Below, one piece after another: positions 1 to 11,640 of a DNA stretch of 64,000 bases. Origin of the DNA: Bolinopsis microptera (lineage: Eukaryota; Ctenophora; Tentaculata; Lobata; Bolinopsidae); contig NC_087077.1 of assembly GCF_026151205.1 (NCBI RefSeq), positions 11,444,983 to 11,508,982 of the forward strand, written 5' to 3'. Position numbers and translations under genes: made by a program. Within the stretch, counting starts at the first letter, position 1. Each line of letters begins with the position of its first letter. Below the pieces are notes generated by a model, which did no database searches, was not told where the DNA came from, and was given only the letters and a program-made list of their open reading frames with translations.

Positions 1-1700
1 TGTAGTTTAACAATTCTGAGTTTAATTTTACTAAGTTACCGAGATGTGACGAAATTTACTTTTCCTGCCCCAACAGTATAATTTCAATGTGATGAAAAAT
101 GGGCATGGGTTTCTATATTTCCTTATTTCTGAATTAATCATTTCAAACTATAATTAGGACTGTTGATGTGAAAGAAAGTGTATCTAAATTTTACATTAAT
201 GACGTATGTGACAAAATTTACATTTCTTGACCCTATTTTGAAGAACCATACCCCGATTAGAATTCAATATTCTTCCATGAATTATTAGTAGGTTATTATT
301 AAGCAGATCATCAGAACTCAAGTTTGACAATTCTGAGTTTAATTATACTAAGTTACCGAAATGTGACGAAATTCACTTTTACTGCCCCAAAAGTATAATT
401 TCAATGTGATGAAAAATGGGCATGGGTTTCTATATTTCCTTCATCTCTGAATTGTTCATTTCAAACTATAGTTAGGACTGTTGATGTGAAAGAAAATGTA
501 TCTAAATTTTACAATGACGTATGTGACGAAATTTACATTTCTTGACCCTATTTTGAAGAACCATACCCCGATTAGAATTCAATATTCTTCCAGGAATTAT
601 TGGTAGGTTATTTTTCAGCAAATCAGAACTCGAGTTGAACAATGCTGAGTTTAATATCACTAATTTACCGAAATGTGACGAAATTTACTTTTCCTGCCCC
701 AACAGTATAATTTCAATGTGATGAAAAATGGGCATGGGTTTCTATATTTCCTGTATAAATCCATTCCAACTATAATAAGGGCAGTTGATATGAAAGAAAA
801 TCTATCTAACTAATGCAATGGCTGATGTGACGAAATTTACATTTCTTGCCCCTATTTTGAAGAATCATACCTCAATTAGTATATAATGTCACTTTATCAC
901 CATCACTATGTCGATAAATTAGTTATTTTGCCAACACGGAGCAAATAAAGTTGTAATATTTTTTTGTGACGAAAATTACAAATTTTTACCCTGTTCAGGT
1001 GTTGAAATTTATCCAATGTTAACATATCACTGCCATATAATAATTTATATGACCGGCGTATGGTTGAAATATTGTTAATTGATTCATAGTACGTAATATA
1101 GGGTGTTTAAGTTGGTATACTAATATTTACTCAATTTCACACATGTTGAGATATCATACAAATTTATGTGACTAAATTTACCTATTTCTGCCTTCTGTAT
1201 TTGTATTTGCCTATAACAATGAAATATGTGAACAATTCCAAACACATTCAGCTCACAAAATAATGCTAGACTATTCGGCATTTCTTGTCAGGATGTCATA
1301 AACATCCCTCATATAAATTTCTTAAATGTGTGACGGAGTTTACATGGTACTACCATTTAAGGAAAAAAGTCGCTAAATATGTAGATAATAGTCATATACA
1401 GCTATTCTATGAATTGGAAATTCGAAAATTTGGTCAAACACGGCAACAAGGGGTCCATATAAACTCCGTCACGTTTTTATAGTGTGACAAAGTTTACAAC
1501 TCACTGCCGGCCGCATTTAAGCGATATCTTATCGTCTGATAAAGATATCGTTATGCGACAAAGTTTATCTAGAGGATGAAACGATTATCTTAGGGTTAGA
1601 GGGTTTATATAGTTTCATAGTGTGACACATTTTACATCATCGTGCCATTCAGTAAGGTCACTAATATTTACCAATATCCTCAAACTTCAATGAACGTGTC
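1..1700 (+). repeat. Left arm of a large inverted repeat, satellite-like array
   Basis: The first ~890 bases are about three copies of a ~310-bp unit. Each unit is made of two related halves, and each half carries a box close to TGTGACGAAATTTAC. Boxes start near 45, 207, 362, 532, 674, 826, 965, 1167, 1329, 1483, 1554 and 1621, mostly 140-170 bp apart and degenerating inward. Bases ~291-1700 are the near-identical reverse complement of 62588-64000, and the array continues past both window edges. It could be the long terminal repeat of a fold-back type element or a dispersed satellite. A 65-codon ORF at 1285-1482 is kept in both arms but looks non-coding. Confidence 0.85.
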
Positions 1701-2058
1701 CATATACTCGTTTTAGCAGTTTTAGTACTATATAAAATGGTCTTTTCCTTACAATTGTAAGTTGTACAACTGTAATTACATTCTGCTAGCTGTATTCAAA
1801 CCAAAAAGTGTGTCCTGCCATCCATGAGGCCCACTCTTAAATATCCCCATATATAATATTAATAAACAATCTCCCACTCGTTCTAGTACTAAGAGGTCTA
1901 AAAATGACAAAATTCGTTGATAACTCAAATTCTGACCATCGAAATTGCTGAAACTAATTTAGGTTCAGTAATTAAACATAAGTGTTTACGTAAGCTGACC
2001 AAATTTCGACAAAATTGTTATCTAATGGGAATTAGTATTATAACTTTTTGATTGTTTC
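1701..2058. other. Intergenic, nothing recognised
   Basis: AT-rich DNA just inside the left inverted-repeat arm. No convincing coding exon, RNA gene or repeat border was seen. Confidence 0.5.
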
Positions 2059-3055
2059 CGAAATAATGTGCTGGCCAAAGTACGAGCTAAAAAACATTCA
2101 ATTGTTGATTGTCATGAGCTCGCGCGTTTTACGGTCGATGACGCACGGGCCTACGCCCTACTACTTCTAGCAATCTCTAAACAATTCCCAAACTATCCTC
2201 CTTTTACTGGGCCGCGCTCAGCTTGTCATTCCGCCTAATCTCTATTCATATGTTTATGAACATGATAGCCTGATGTCCCTAGGTAATCCTCCTTGTATCC
2301 AAAACATTCACATAGCCATGTGCCTACGCGTACTGCGGTCGCGCGCTACTGCAAGCGAGAGGGCTCTGGTTAGAGCAATCCAAAACAGAGATGTTAAAAT
2401 TTACCCTTTGCAATAATCAATGAAACAACAAATTTTTTAACGGGTGATACTCGTAAAATATTTGTTCCGTCCAACTCGGCGCGCGTCTTGGTAGGTTGTA
2501 AACCTACAACAAGTTTTCAATGAAATTATAAGTTTTATTTCACATTCCTTTCATAAATAAAATAAGAGCTTAAACCACGAATTAGTTAACTAGAAGTATA
2601 CTTGAGGAAATATTTTTTAGTGGTTGTATATAATTATTTCAAAAACTTTATTTGTTAGTATTTTTATTATGGAAAGTGGTTGAATTTAGTGAGACAAGGT
2701 CAGTTTCTTTATTGTCTCAGAAAATGTCTACTTTACCTAGTCTAGTAGGCAATGCTGAGTGGCAGGAATGATGGACCAAAACGCTTGAATTGGGGCTAAC
2801 AATGGGCCATTAATCAAAACAGACATGTTAAAACTCGAACTCTCTGCTCCCCATACCATAACTTTATGCTCTAATAACAATTACTAAGCTAAACTATCCT
2901 CTTTGTATAATCCTCTAATTTATAATAATGTGCTGGCCGAAATACGACCTAAAAACCATTCAATTGTCAGCGCGCCGCGCGTCTTACGGTCGATGGCGCA
3001 CGGCCTACTACTTATAGCAATTTCTAAACAATTCCCAAACGATCCTCCTTGTAAC
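2059..3055. repeat. Rearranged dispersed repeat with direct and inverted copies
   Basis: About 150 bases starting at 2059 (beginning TGTGCTGGCC) recur in direct orientation at ~2926-3055. The block at ~2420-2515, containing ACGGGTGATACTCGTAAAAT, recurs inverted at ~3060-3165. The parts contain unusually GC-rich stretches such as GCGCGCCGCGCG inside AT-rich DNA. This looks like nested or rearranged copies of a non-autonomous element. No transposase coding is visible. Confidence 0.6.
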
Positions 3056-3165
3056 CAAAACAAAGTTGTATGTTTATAACCTACCAGGAAGCGCACCGAG
3101 TCGGACTCCTCGACGGTCCTAATATATGGAACAAATATTTTACGAGTACAGTATCACCCGTTAAG

Positions 3166-3265
3166 CATTACTGGGCGGCGCTCAGCCTGTCATTCCGCCG
3201 AATCTTTATTCGGCGGAATGACAGGCTATTATGTTTATGAACATAATAGCCTGGGGTCCCCGGGT
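3166..3265. repeat. Terminal piece of a dispersed element with two hairpins
   Basis: The block starts TACTGGGCGGCGCTCAGC. A related shorter form lies at ~2202-2292 and an inverted copy at ~31755-31828. It contains a 19-bp perfect stem (3185-3203 with 3208-3226, loop CTTT), followed directly by a second palindrome, CTATTATGTT and its complement. The 2202 copy lacks the long stem, so the stem probably arose by a local inverted duplication. Confidence 0.7.
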
Positions 3266-3450
3266 AAGCTAATTTTCCTTATTACTTGTATTGGGGAGGA
3301 AACGTTATTTTTACAAGGTACGATCATTTTCAATTTTGCTAAAAACCAGAAGTATTTATTTCTTTTACTCAAAGTTAGGTCCCCGCCAGTATAAGGTTTC
3401 CGCTGGGTACATTTTAAATATGTGTCGTAAGGTAGGTATAGTATAACTGG

Positions 3451-3510
3451 TATATTAAAGTATATTAAAGTATATTAAAGTATATTAAAGTATATTAAAG
3501 TATATTAAAG
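3451..3510. repeat. Decamer microsatellite, six copies
   Basis: Six perfect tandem copies of TATATTAAAG are read directly from the sequence. Confidence 0.97.
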
Positions 3511-3582
3511 TATATATAATATCATATATGGTTATCACCCCAATAAATGTCCTTTATTTTAATCAGAGGTGAAACGCTCCTA

Positions 3583-3952
3583 TACTAATTCGCTCGCCCA
3601 AATTTTAAGAACATTTTTGTGAAAAGGCCCTTTGGTGTTTGGGTATGAAATTGATTTAAATCGGTGTCAGGTGTATTTTTGGACGCTGATTCCTGATTCC
3701 AAATTACCCGGCCCCCATGACGTAGGGTAAAAATGCTTCTCTGGAGAGTTGTGGGCAAAAAACCGTTTTAGTCACATGACAGGCCAGTAAAACATGAATT
3801 CGATTGTTTGTGGCTCGGGGTAGTGTTATGGATAGCTTCGGAGTTATGGTTAGGGTTAGGGTTGGGACAAGGGTTTATGTTAAACCGTTTTGTACGGCTG
3901 CAAAACCATAAAATCCAAAGTCACGTTAAATTTTTGGGCGAGCGAATTAGTA
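3583..3952. mobile_element. MITE of about 370 bp
   Basis: The ends are ~26-bp inverted repeats: TACTAATTCGCTCGCCCAAA at the left, matched inverted at ~3926-3952. The inside has a telomere-like run GGTTAGGGTTAGGGTTGGG and no transposase. Related right ends occur near 45835-45860 and near 55070-55092, so this is a dispersed family in the window. Confidence 0.75.
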
Positions 3953-4948
3953 AAAGCCGAGGTGAGATGCAGAATGTGATCCAATCTGCTCCAAACATGT
4001 TGCATCTCTATCAGGGCCCAGGGCCGGCAGTGATGTAACGTTGCCTGTTGGCTTCCCCTTTTGGTGCCCCTCCCTAAAATTGAACAAATTAGGTGATTTT
4101 AGAGGATTAAGATGGAATATAAGATGGAATATAAGATGGAATACCACACAGGGCAGAGGTACTCAGATGCTGTGGGATACATTAGGAAGCGCCTTCGTTT
4201 CGAAATCTTAAGAATGACGGTAATTTCTCTCCGGGGAGACAGAGGGGCGAGAAAGAACTTTGTCAATATAGACAGTCTAGATTTGAACTTGGAGCCGCAA
4301 GGCCAAGGGTGATTTTCAAAATATTGAGTTTTTGAAGGGTTATTTTTATATAGGGTCATTGTGACTTTATGTGTATACTGTTTGAAACATTTTATTCACA
4401 TATAATATTTTAGAGGATACGATGGTAAAATCTCTAAAACTGTGTGTTTTTAGAGCAAAATGCGTAGTTTTGCTAGTACCTCAGTTATAAGTTTTTCAGC
4501 GGGGACTTCGTTACACCACTGGCAATTTTTTTTTTTATTAAATACTTTTCAAATTTTACAGAGTACAGCAATAGATGAATATAAAATAGAATCGTTCAAA
4601 ATATCGCCCCCATCTGTAAAATATGATGGGCACCCAAACACGGTAAACACATAGTGAACTATGTCCGCAGCAACTTGGACCCATTACATCGAATTAATCT
4701 AAATCCAAAAATTTATGAAAAACTATTTAATAACAAACAAATCCATGGTGAATAACTGTGGATGATATATAGTCAAGATTGGTATTTCAATACGTCGAAT
4801 TCCAGATACATTAGATACAGGTCTGATATGGTCATTAATGTGTGAGAGGTGTGCGGGTGAAGTGGGATATGATGTTGAAAGTATAGGAAGGTAGATAAAA
4901 AATTAATAAAACAAAAATAATAATAATATGGGGAGCAAAGAGACTAGG
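3953..4948. other. Intergenic with a short 12-bp tandem repeat
   Basis: Three copies of AAGATGGAATAT lie at 4109-4143. Otherwise this is AT-rich intergenic DNA. The last ~80 bases, with TAATAATAAT runs, are probably the 3' tail of the LINE fragment that follows on the minus strand. Confidence 0.5.
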
Positions 4949-5386
4949 CTAGGCTGTTGTTTCACTATCCAATAAACATTTCCATAGATGCTTAGTGACC
5001 TCAGCTTTGAAAAGACTAGTAGACACAATCTGTCTTACCTGTAAAGGGAGTCCATTCCACAGTATATGAGTTCTGTAGAAAAATGATTTTGCCAGTGGGC
5101 TATTTGAGGTACATAAGGTGTGTGAATTCTGACTTAACTTAGGTAAAATTGATGACACAATAGACAGACTGTCGAGGTGGCAACGTCTTAGTCGAGAAGT
5201 GCCCTGATATAAAGAGAGATAGTGAGGCAGCGATACAGGAATTAAATTGTTCAGAACTTTGTGGAAAAAAATAAGATCATTCAAGTCAAACTTTTGAGAC
5301 AAAGTGGCAAAGGGGTTACAGAGGAGTCGAAACTTTGCCACAACTGATTTCAAGGACCTTAACCAGATCAACACTTTTAGTATCAT
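4949..5386 (-). mobile_element. C-terminal fragment of a non-LTR retrotransposon reverse transcriptase (LINE)
   Basis: A 145-codon open frame on the minus strand has the usual C-terminal end of jockey/CR1-like ORF2 proteins: a segment like DLNDLIFFHKVLNNLI, a region like SFFYRTHILWNGLP, and then SLFKAEVTKHL before the stop. The RT catalytic core and the endonuclease are absent, so this is a 5'-truncated, dead copy, the normal outcome of target-primed reverse transcription. The A/T-rich simple repeat just beyond the stop on the minus strand fits the 3' tail. The clade cannot be fixed from so short a piece. Confidence 0.7.
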
Positions 5387-6140
5387 GGTGGGCAGTGGCG
5401 GAGGGGTATCATTTCTTGAGAGGTCTTCTTAAAATATTTAAAATATTAGTCCTTGGCCATGGCTGAGCAGTATCATTTTGTTGGAAATTGTTTGATACTA
5501 GTCCTAATTCATAGACTATCAGGGGATGATTGTTTGGTGAGGGTCTGACCCGCTTGTTGTTTTGGCATGAGTATGTAAATTTTACTGCTACATGGAAAGT
5601 GTACTTTCATTTATTTCGAAATTGTATTTTTATTTTCATTTCATTTCATCTCATAATCTTGAAATCTTCAGCCCTAGTTATATCTAAATCTTTAACTCTA
5701 AGATTAGATATAACCCAGTACATTAACTGAGTAACTTGCTGACCGCCTGGCCATGGCCTACACTTCACAGTTTTTAATCAGTGAGGCCAGTGTGAGTGTG
5801 ATGAAAGGGACAAGCATAGTGTGGCAAGGGCTTGCAAAGCTTTGATTTTGGAATTACATAAATTTTGATTTATCATTAGAAAGTTAAGAATTTCAACTAT
5901 AATGAAGGGGATCCCTGGCTCATGCATTGAAAAGGCACTCTCCACCTCCAAAAATGACTTAAGAGATTATAATATACTGATCACAATTGAAGGGAGGGGA
6001 TCTTGTTCACTGAGTACAACCCTGAGCTTGAAGAAAATTCAAATCCTTAAGTCATGAAGTTGAAGAGTAATGTATATAATATTTCATATCGTAATCAGTC
6101 ATTCAATGTAGTAGGTGTTGGAAGGTTGTACTCACTACTC
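5387..6140. other. Intergenic / upstream region of TIPIN
   Basis: No exon was recognised. A possible 3' splice acceptor (ATTCAATGTAG) ends near 6110, about 30 nt before the chosen TIPIN ATG, and may close a 5'-UTR intron. Confidence 0.4.
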
Positions 6141-8262
6141 ATGGATGAAGTTGCTCAGCAATTTGCTGATATTTTGGATAATGACCCTTCTGAAACTCCG
6201 GATGATCGAGATGTAAGTTTTGTACTTAAATATATTTTCACTACCGCTTACTCAATCAACAATTCATCATGGCTGACCTAGCAAATCCCCATAAATTTAT
6301 CAATATTTGTTAAGTTGATTGTTAATGTAATAAAAATTTCAGGTCATGAATGAGCTCTTTGGCAACGAAGAGGAACCATTTGGAGAAGAGGGTTTGTCAG
6401 ATTAGTCACTTTAATTATGAATATGGAACATGCTGATTTTTGAGTGGTGCAATTAATTCTATAGTTTTAAATTAAATTAATTTGGGCATGAAATAACCAT
6501 TTGAAATCTCACAGCTGAAGAAGTTCCTGACAGACAAATCAAAATCCTAAATCCCGGTGGGGATGACGACATCACTAAAGTCAAAAAGCCCAAACGAGTT
6601 CTTCTAAAGTTAGATCTTGATAAATTGTTCTCAGATAGAGGATTGTCAGCAATTCCCAATCATATCAAACCCTTGAAATTCAGAGGAAAGGGACATGAGC
6701 TTGAAGACATCACAAATATCTGCAAGGCTTATGAACACTGGGCCCACAGACTGTATCCCAAAATGACATTTAAAGACGTTATAGAAAAGGTATATCATAG
6801 TACAGCTAGTTTAAAACTTAAAGCCATTATTATATTCGCTTGATGAATGATGACTTCTGTTCTTAAATTCAAAGTGTTCAAACCTAATAAAGTTTTACTG
6901 CGTAAGTATATTTTTACGTAAAATGAACATTGCTGGCAACAATCTTATCGAAACAATATGCAGGTTGAGAACTTGGGTCTGAAGAACAGAAAAAAGTGTT
7001 TTAACAAGCGAATGGAGATTTATGAGGAATCGAGGCGCATGGCTCTTGTCACTGGCAAAGAAAATGGAGACGAAGATGATGATGAGGCACCTCAGTATAT
7101 GGTTTGTGCTAACTAACTATAAGACAACTGCAACTGTCTACCTGTGTTCGATTGAGCTATCCAAGCTAGAAATTGATTAGTCTAGGTGTATTAATTTAAA
7201 TAGAAAGAGTCACATCAAAATAATGATAATGTGTCATTTAAATATAATTATAATATACGTTATTTTGAGTGTAAACAAGAATTGCGCCCGTTGTTTCGTT
7301 TTGGCGGACGCTAGATTTCCATTCCATATTTAATATAAATTTAAGTATAAGCTCCAATCAGCTCATTTCCATGTTCATGATAATAATATTGATAAATTAT
7401 GCATTAAGTACAGGAAACACTTGAAATTCAGTTCAATTGCCAAAGAACTTAACTTGTAAAGCAAAGAACTTAAATTGTAAGCAAAGGTAAACTATACTCG
7501 TGTACACATCAATACACTACGTGTGCCACGTACAAATTGGGCTTACAACCTAATATTATACATAACATCGTAAACATTAAAACACAGTCGCGCCGCGCAT
7601 TCATAGATCACAGGCTATCTATACATCACATCTCCGCAAGCAATCCTTGCGCGCGCACAACTTTTTCGTTGCATGGTAACATACGGAAGTACCCACGACA
7701 TGTTCAGACCCACCTACCGCAATCTCCAAAATCCACGTTTTTCTGCAAAAACGTCCATTCGTAACCTTTCACTATTGCCTTTTTTCAAAAGGGTGAAATG
7801 GAAAAAATAACTGTATATCCTGTGCTTTAGGAGGAAGACACGGACTCAGGTCTGTTTGGAGAAGCTCTGAGAGAGCCGGCCCCACATCCAGATCTACCGC
7901 CCCCTACAGAAACTCCCTCTCTCAGTTCTGAGCAGATTGAGCGAATGAGGCAAAACAGGATCCGAGCACTGGATCGAAAAAAGCAGAGAGAAAGTGGTTT
8001 GTTTGCAATTTTAAAATTTTATCCTCAGAATGCGCTTGAAAATTGTGATATACATGATACATTTTTTCCCTTAAAATGACTAAGTTCACTTTAAGAATTG
8101 CATGTTTAAGGTATCGGTGCAAACAATTCCCTGGAGATGTCCCCACTAGCACGAAGTGGTCCCAACGTCTCATCATCCCAGATAGATCAGTCACCAGATT
8201 CAGATTACCAAGCACCCAGCAAGAGATTCAAACCAGACTTTTCGGAAACAATGACACCTTGA
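6141..8262 (+). CDS. TIPIN: TIMELESS-interacting protein (Tipin/Csm3/Swi3 family)
   Basis: Six exons: 6141-6212, 6343-6391, 6515-6789, 6964-7101, 7831-7996 and 8111-8262. They join in frame (852 nt) into a 283-residue protein, close to vertebrate TIPIN in size. The N-terminus is acidic. Residues ~60-145 are the Csm3/Swi3 domain, with the family hallmarks LFSDRGLSAIP, FRGKGHELED and EHWAHRLYPKMTF. A segment EQIERMRQNRIRALDRKK corresponds to the helix of other TIPINs. Known role: with TIMELESS it forms the fork protection complex, binds RPA and supports the replication checkpoint in the nucleus. The start MDEVAQQF was chosen because coding likeness begins there; the frame is open further upstream. 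Intron 4 (729 bp) holds a GC-richer block of unknown nature. Confidence 0.9.
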
Positions 8263-8963
8263 GTTACACCTGTACATTCAGACTAGATACGTTTTTAATT
8301 TTCCCGTTTGCTGCATGAAGTTTAGGTTTTAAGGATAACTTGCCACAGAGAGTGGAAGGGCAGGGACTTAGCACCCGTTTATTGTTGAGCTGTGAAAAAA
8401 GACCATTATTTTGATTGTTTTCCTGTTTAGACCTGTTTAGACCTTTAGGTTAGGATTGTGTTTAGGCTTTAGAATGTTAACTACCATGAGTACATACTAC
8501 ATAGAGGTAGCTAATTGTTCTAATATTAGCATATTTAATTAAATTTAAATGTTAGATCTTGATGATCTCTCATCCCAGGCTCCTGATTTTAAATTTTACC
8601 TTAGAAACGTTTTACCAGAGATATGTTTTGATGAATCTTATCAAAAACTAGCGAAATGACCTAATGCTGAATGGTCTTTTAAGAGCGTTTTAATATTATT
8701 GTTTACTATTCTGATATTATTTATAATAGAATTTTTGCAATTGAACAGAATTTGTAAAACTTGAAGATGTTTGTGTGCTTCTTACTGCTTTCTATTTTAA
8801 TTGTTTCTGCATTGCTAACTAATTGCATCATTGAAAATTCAAACGAACCTGTGTATTGTATCAGAAGATTAATATTCTTATGAGATAGTGATATAGGTCA
8901 CAACTTGAAGTATCTATTTTATATTGCTAATCAATATACTCCTTAGGTCAAACCAACTCAATC
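8263..8963. other. TIPIN 3' region and CIR1 upstream region
   Basis: AT-rich spacer of ~700 bp between two same-strand genes. A 3' splice acceptor (CCTTAG) ends at 8946, only 17 nt before the CIR1 ATG. No further gene was seen. Confidence 0.5.
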
Positions 8964-10895
8964 ATGGCGTTTGTAAAGTTTATGCGAAACAAGTTCTTCC
9001 ATCCTCATACATATGAAAATCAGAAACGAACTTGGATTGCTGAACAGAAGCACGAATCTGAAAAGAAAGCACAGGAAGACCTCCACAAACAATACTTGAA
9101 AGAACAAGCAATTTATGAGAACAAAAATCTGTTGAAACATGGGAAGCTAACCGGAGAGGATAAGTTGTCCTTCATGTATGAACCACCTTTACAGTGCCGA
9201 AAGAAAGACGAAAAGTTGGAGCTCCGGGAGGTCAGATTCGAGTGGCAAAAAAATGCTCCACGTGCAGGTGAATATGCCAAGAATTTGGATGTCGCTGATC
9301 GGCCATTTGGTATTGAAGTGAGGAATACCAAGTGCATAAAGTGCGGTGTATGGGGTCACATGAACACAGACAAGATATGCCCCTTATACAATAGAGGTAT
9401 GAACACAGAGGATAATCCTCCTGACCTGGGAAAGGAGGATCCCATGTCCCTGTTGAATTCAATGGAAAAGGGTGGACTCAAGATGAGAAAACATGCCGTC
9501 AACTCTGTCATGGATGTGCATGATGATAAATATAAGATGCTTGAAGATGAAAAGTTGGACCCTGAAGTTGCATTTATTGCTAACCTGTCTGACAAGCAGA
9601 AGAGAAAGCTAATGAAGAAACTGAATAAAAGTGGTCCAGGAGCAGGGGGAGTTGGTAAGGCAAAACATAAGAAGAAAAAGCATAAGAAGGAGAAGAAAGC
9701 AAAACACGAGAAAACAACCCAGGACGACACTGTTGTCACAGAAGTGGAACCTATTCCTGCAGAAAGAGAACACAGAAACCAGGACATGACTTCTGAAACC
9801 TTGCCAAATCGTCGTAGGTCTCCACCTAGAAGAGAAAGACTCAACTCTTCTTCACCTCAACGTGCTCCCAGAAGAGACGATAGAGATCAAATTCAAAGAC
9901 GTTCGAGATCTCCTGCTTTTGGTTATGGGCACGGTCGTGGGAAGAATCTTGCTAGGACAAGATCTCCTCGACGTGAACAGCAAGGTAGATCTCCAAGACG
10001 TGAACAGCAAGGTAGATCTCCACGACGTGAACAGCAAGGAAGATCTCCACCAAGAAGAGAAAGACTCGACTCTACTTCTCCTAAGCGTGCGCCTAGAAGA
10101 GAGAGTAGGGAGAAAATCTCGAGACGATCAAGATCTCCTGCTGAAGAGAGGAATCCCACTAGACAAAGGTCTCCCAGACGAGAACAGCAAGAAAGATCTA
10201 GACGAAGATCCAGATCCAGATCTAGGGGACATGAGATGGACATCAAGAGACGTTCCAAATCGCCACAACCCAATTCTTCAAAGTCAGATAGAGACCATAG
10301 AACAGGGAAAAGCCACAGACGAGATTCTAGGAACAAGCAGAGACGCGATTCACCAGACTCTAGCGATCAAGAGTCGAAGGTAAAAGTTCAGTTGAGAAGA
10401 AAATCCTCAGAATCTAATAATGTCAAACGGCACGATTCCAGTGTGTTGAAAAACAGAAAGTCAGATAAGTTAGAGGTCAGACGACAGAGACACGACACCG
10501 AGAGTTCTGACTCTGACTCCAACAGAAAAAAAGTTACCAAACGAAGATCCAGAAGATCTCCTTCAAAATCCCCTCCCCGACCCGTACATCGCAGTAAAGG
10601 TAAAGAAAAAAAGCGTCAAGTTACTCCCCCATCAGACTCATCTTCAGATTCCGAACCTGATAAAGTGAATAAGAAAGCTGCTCGACATGAGTCATCATCT
10701 GATCCAGAACCAGTGAAATCAAGCAGAAAGACAATCCGTCATGATTCATCATCTGATTCTGATTCAGCCTCAGAGAAAAACAGTAAATCTAAATCCAGTC
10801 ATGCAAATAAATCGTCAAAAGAAAAAATCAGTAGAAATAAGAGGAGTGAAAGAAAGAGAAAACAATCGAGTAGCTCCTCGAGTTCAAGTGGCTGA
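8964..10895 (+). CDS. CIR1: CBF1/RBPJ-interacting corepressor, CIR1-like, SR-rich
   Basis: A single uninterrupted 643-codon frame in a region where other genes are split. Residues ~1-145 match the CIR N-terminal domain: WIAEQK, QYLKEQ, FMYEPP and FEWQKNAPR, then a zinc knuckle with Cys124, Cys127, His132 and Cys139, and CPLYNRG. Residues ~200-250 hold a lysine-rich block, and the rest is Arg/Ser-rich with SP and RS dipeptides. Known role: CIR1 links RBPJ (CSL) to SAP30/HDAC to repress Notch targets, and its RS tail localises to splicing speckles. A coding repeat of ~27 bp (RSPRREQQG) runs about three times near 9958-10045. An acceptor 17 nt before the ATG suggests a 5'-UTR intron or trans-splicing. 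Confidence 0.9.
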   Translation: MAFVKFMRNKFFHPHTYENQKRTWIAEQKHESEKKAQEDLHKQYLKEQAIYENKNLLKHGKLTGEDKLSFMYEPPLQCRKKDEKLELREVRFEWQKNAPRAGEYAKNLDVADRPFGIEVRNTKCIKCGVWGHMNTDKICPLYNRGMNTEDNPPDLGKEDPMSLLNSMEKGGLKMRKHAVNSVMDVHDDKYKMLEDEKLDPEVAFIANLSDKQKRKLMKKLNKSGPGAGGVGKAKHKKKKHKKEKKAKHEKTTQDDTVVTEVEPIPAEREHRNQDMTSETLPNRRRSPPRRERLNSSSPQRAPRRDDRDQIQRRSRSPAFGYGHGRGKNLARTRSPRREQQGRSPRREQQGRSPRREQQGRSPPRRERLDSTSPKRAPRRESREKISRRSRSPAEERNPTRQRSPRREQQERSRRRSRSRSRGHEMDIKRRSKSPQPNSSKSDRDHRTGKSHRRDSRNKQRRDSPDSSDQESKVKVQLRRKSSESNNVKRHDSSVLKNRKSDKLEVRRQRHDTESSDSDSNRKKVTKRRSRRSPSKSPPRPVHRSKGKEKKRQVTPPSDSSSDSEPDKVNKKAARHESSSDPEPVKSSRKTIRHDSSSDSDSASEKNSKSKSSHANKSSKEKISRNKRSERKRKQSSSSSSSSG

Positions 10896-11640
10896 AAGAC
10901 CATATTATAATGAAAGTTGATTCCTGAACAGTGAACTGTGTATTTTAATACAATTAAATTTGATGTTTTCCGTATTTGTTGGGATCGTGATACAGACATG
11001 TTTACAAGAGCGCCGGAAGGTTGAATCTGAACAATACAGTTAGCCTACTATGTTAATGCACTTTCTCTCTTTATTTCAATCATTGTATTGGTAGGTACAG
11101 TGTATACAGTGCAGCAATGTAAACTACACTACTTTCATTTCATCAAGTTTAACAAATCCAGTTTAATTATGATATTGTCAACTCTTATTTTCAGTTAATT
11201 GCTTACCCAAATTTAAAACTTTTGTTGTTGAGATATTAGAAACGGACAGTATTGAGTATTGTTTATAAACATTGCAATGGGCCAATGCAATGCCCTTGGG
11301 ACAATTATTTTGATTCAGTATTAGACAATTCATCGTACCAAGTCTTTAACTTTAACGTCTTGTAGTTTCCCATTTCTAGAGTATGCTTTTTAATGGTTTC
11401 CCCTCTATTACTGTTTCTCAATAATTCAAACTTGAAATTTGGCAATATTCCAATTGTATAACCTCATCAAAAATAAATTGTTATGTACGGGTCCTGATCA
11501 CATGAAGCTCCAACATGAGTAATTAAACTGAAACTATGTTTCATTCATTTAGATTATATATCGTATTGACTCTTCACTACGTAAAGAAAACTAACCCTCA
11601 TTGTTCTAATAAAGTATCTAAACAGGCCTAGCTTACAAAC
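10896..11640. other. CIR1 3' region and DCPS upstream region
   Basis: AT-rich spacer of ~745 bp. A CAG acceptor ends at 11625, 15 nt before the DCPS ATG. No other exon was recognised. Confidence 0.5.

Noticed and set aside
3849..3872. TTAGGG-like telomere repeat
   Set aside because: Only two or three copies inside a MITE; not a telomere.
9862..10383. Overlapping ORFs in other frames of CIR1
   Set aside because: Shadows of the repetitive SR-rich coding sequence with no independent support.
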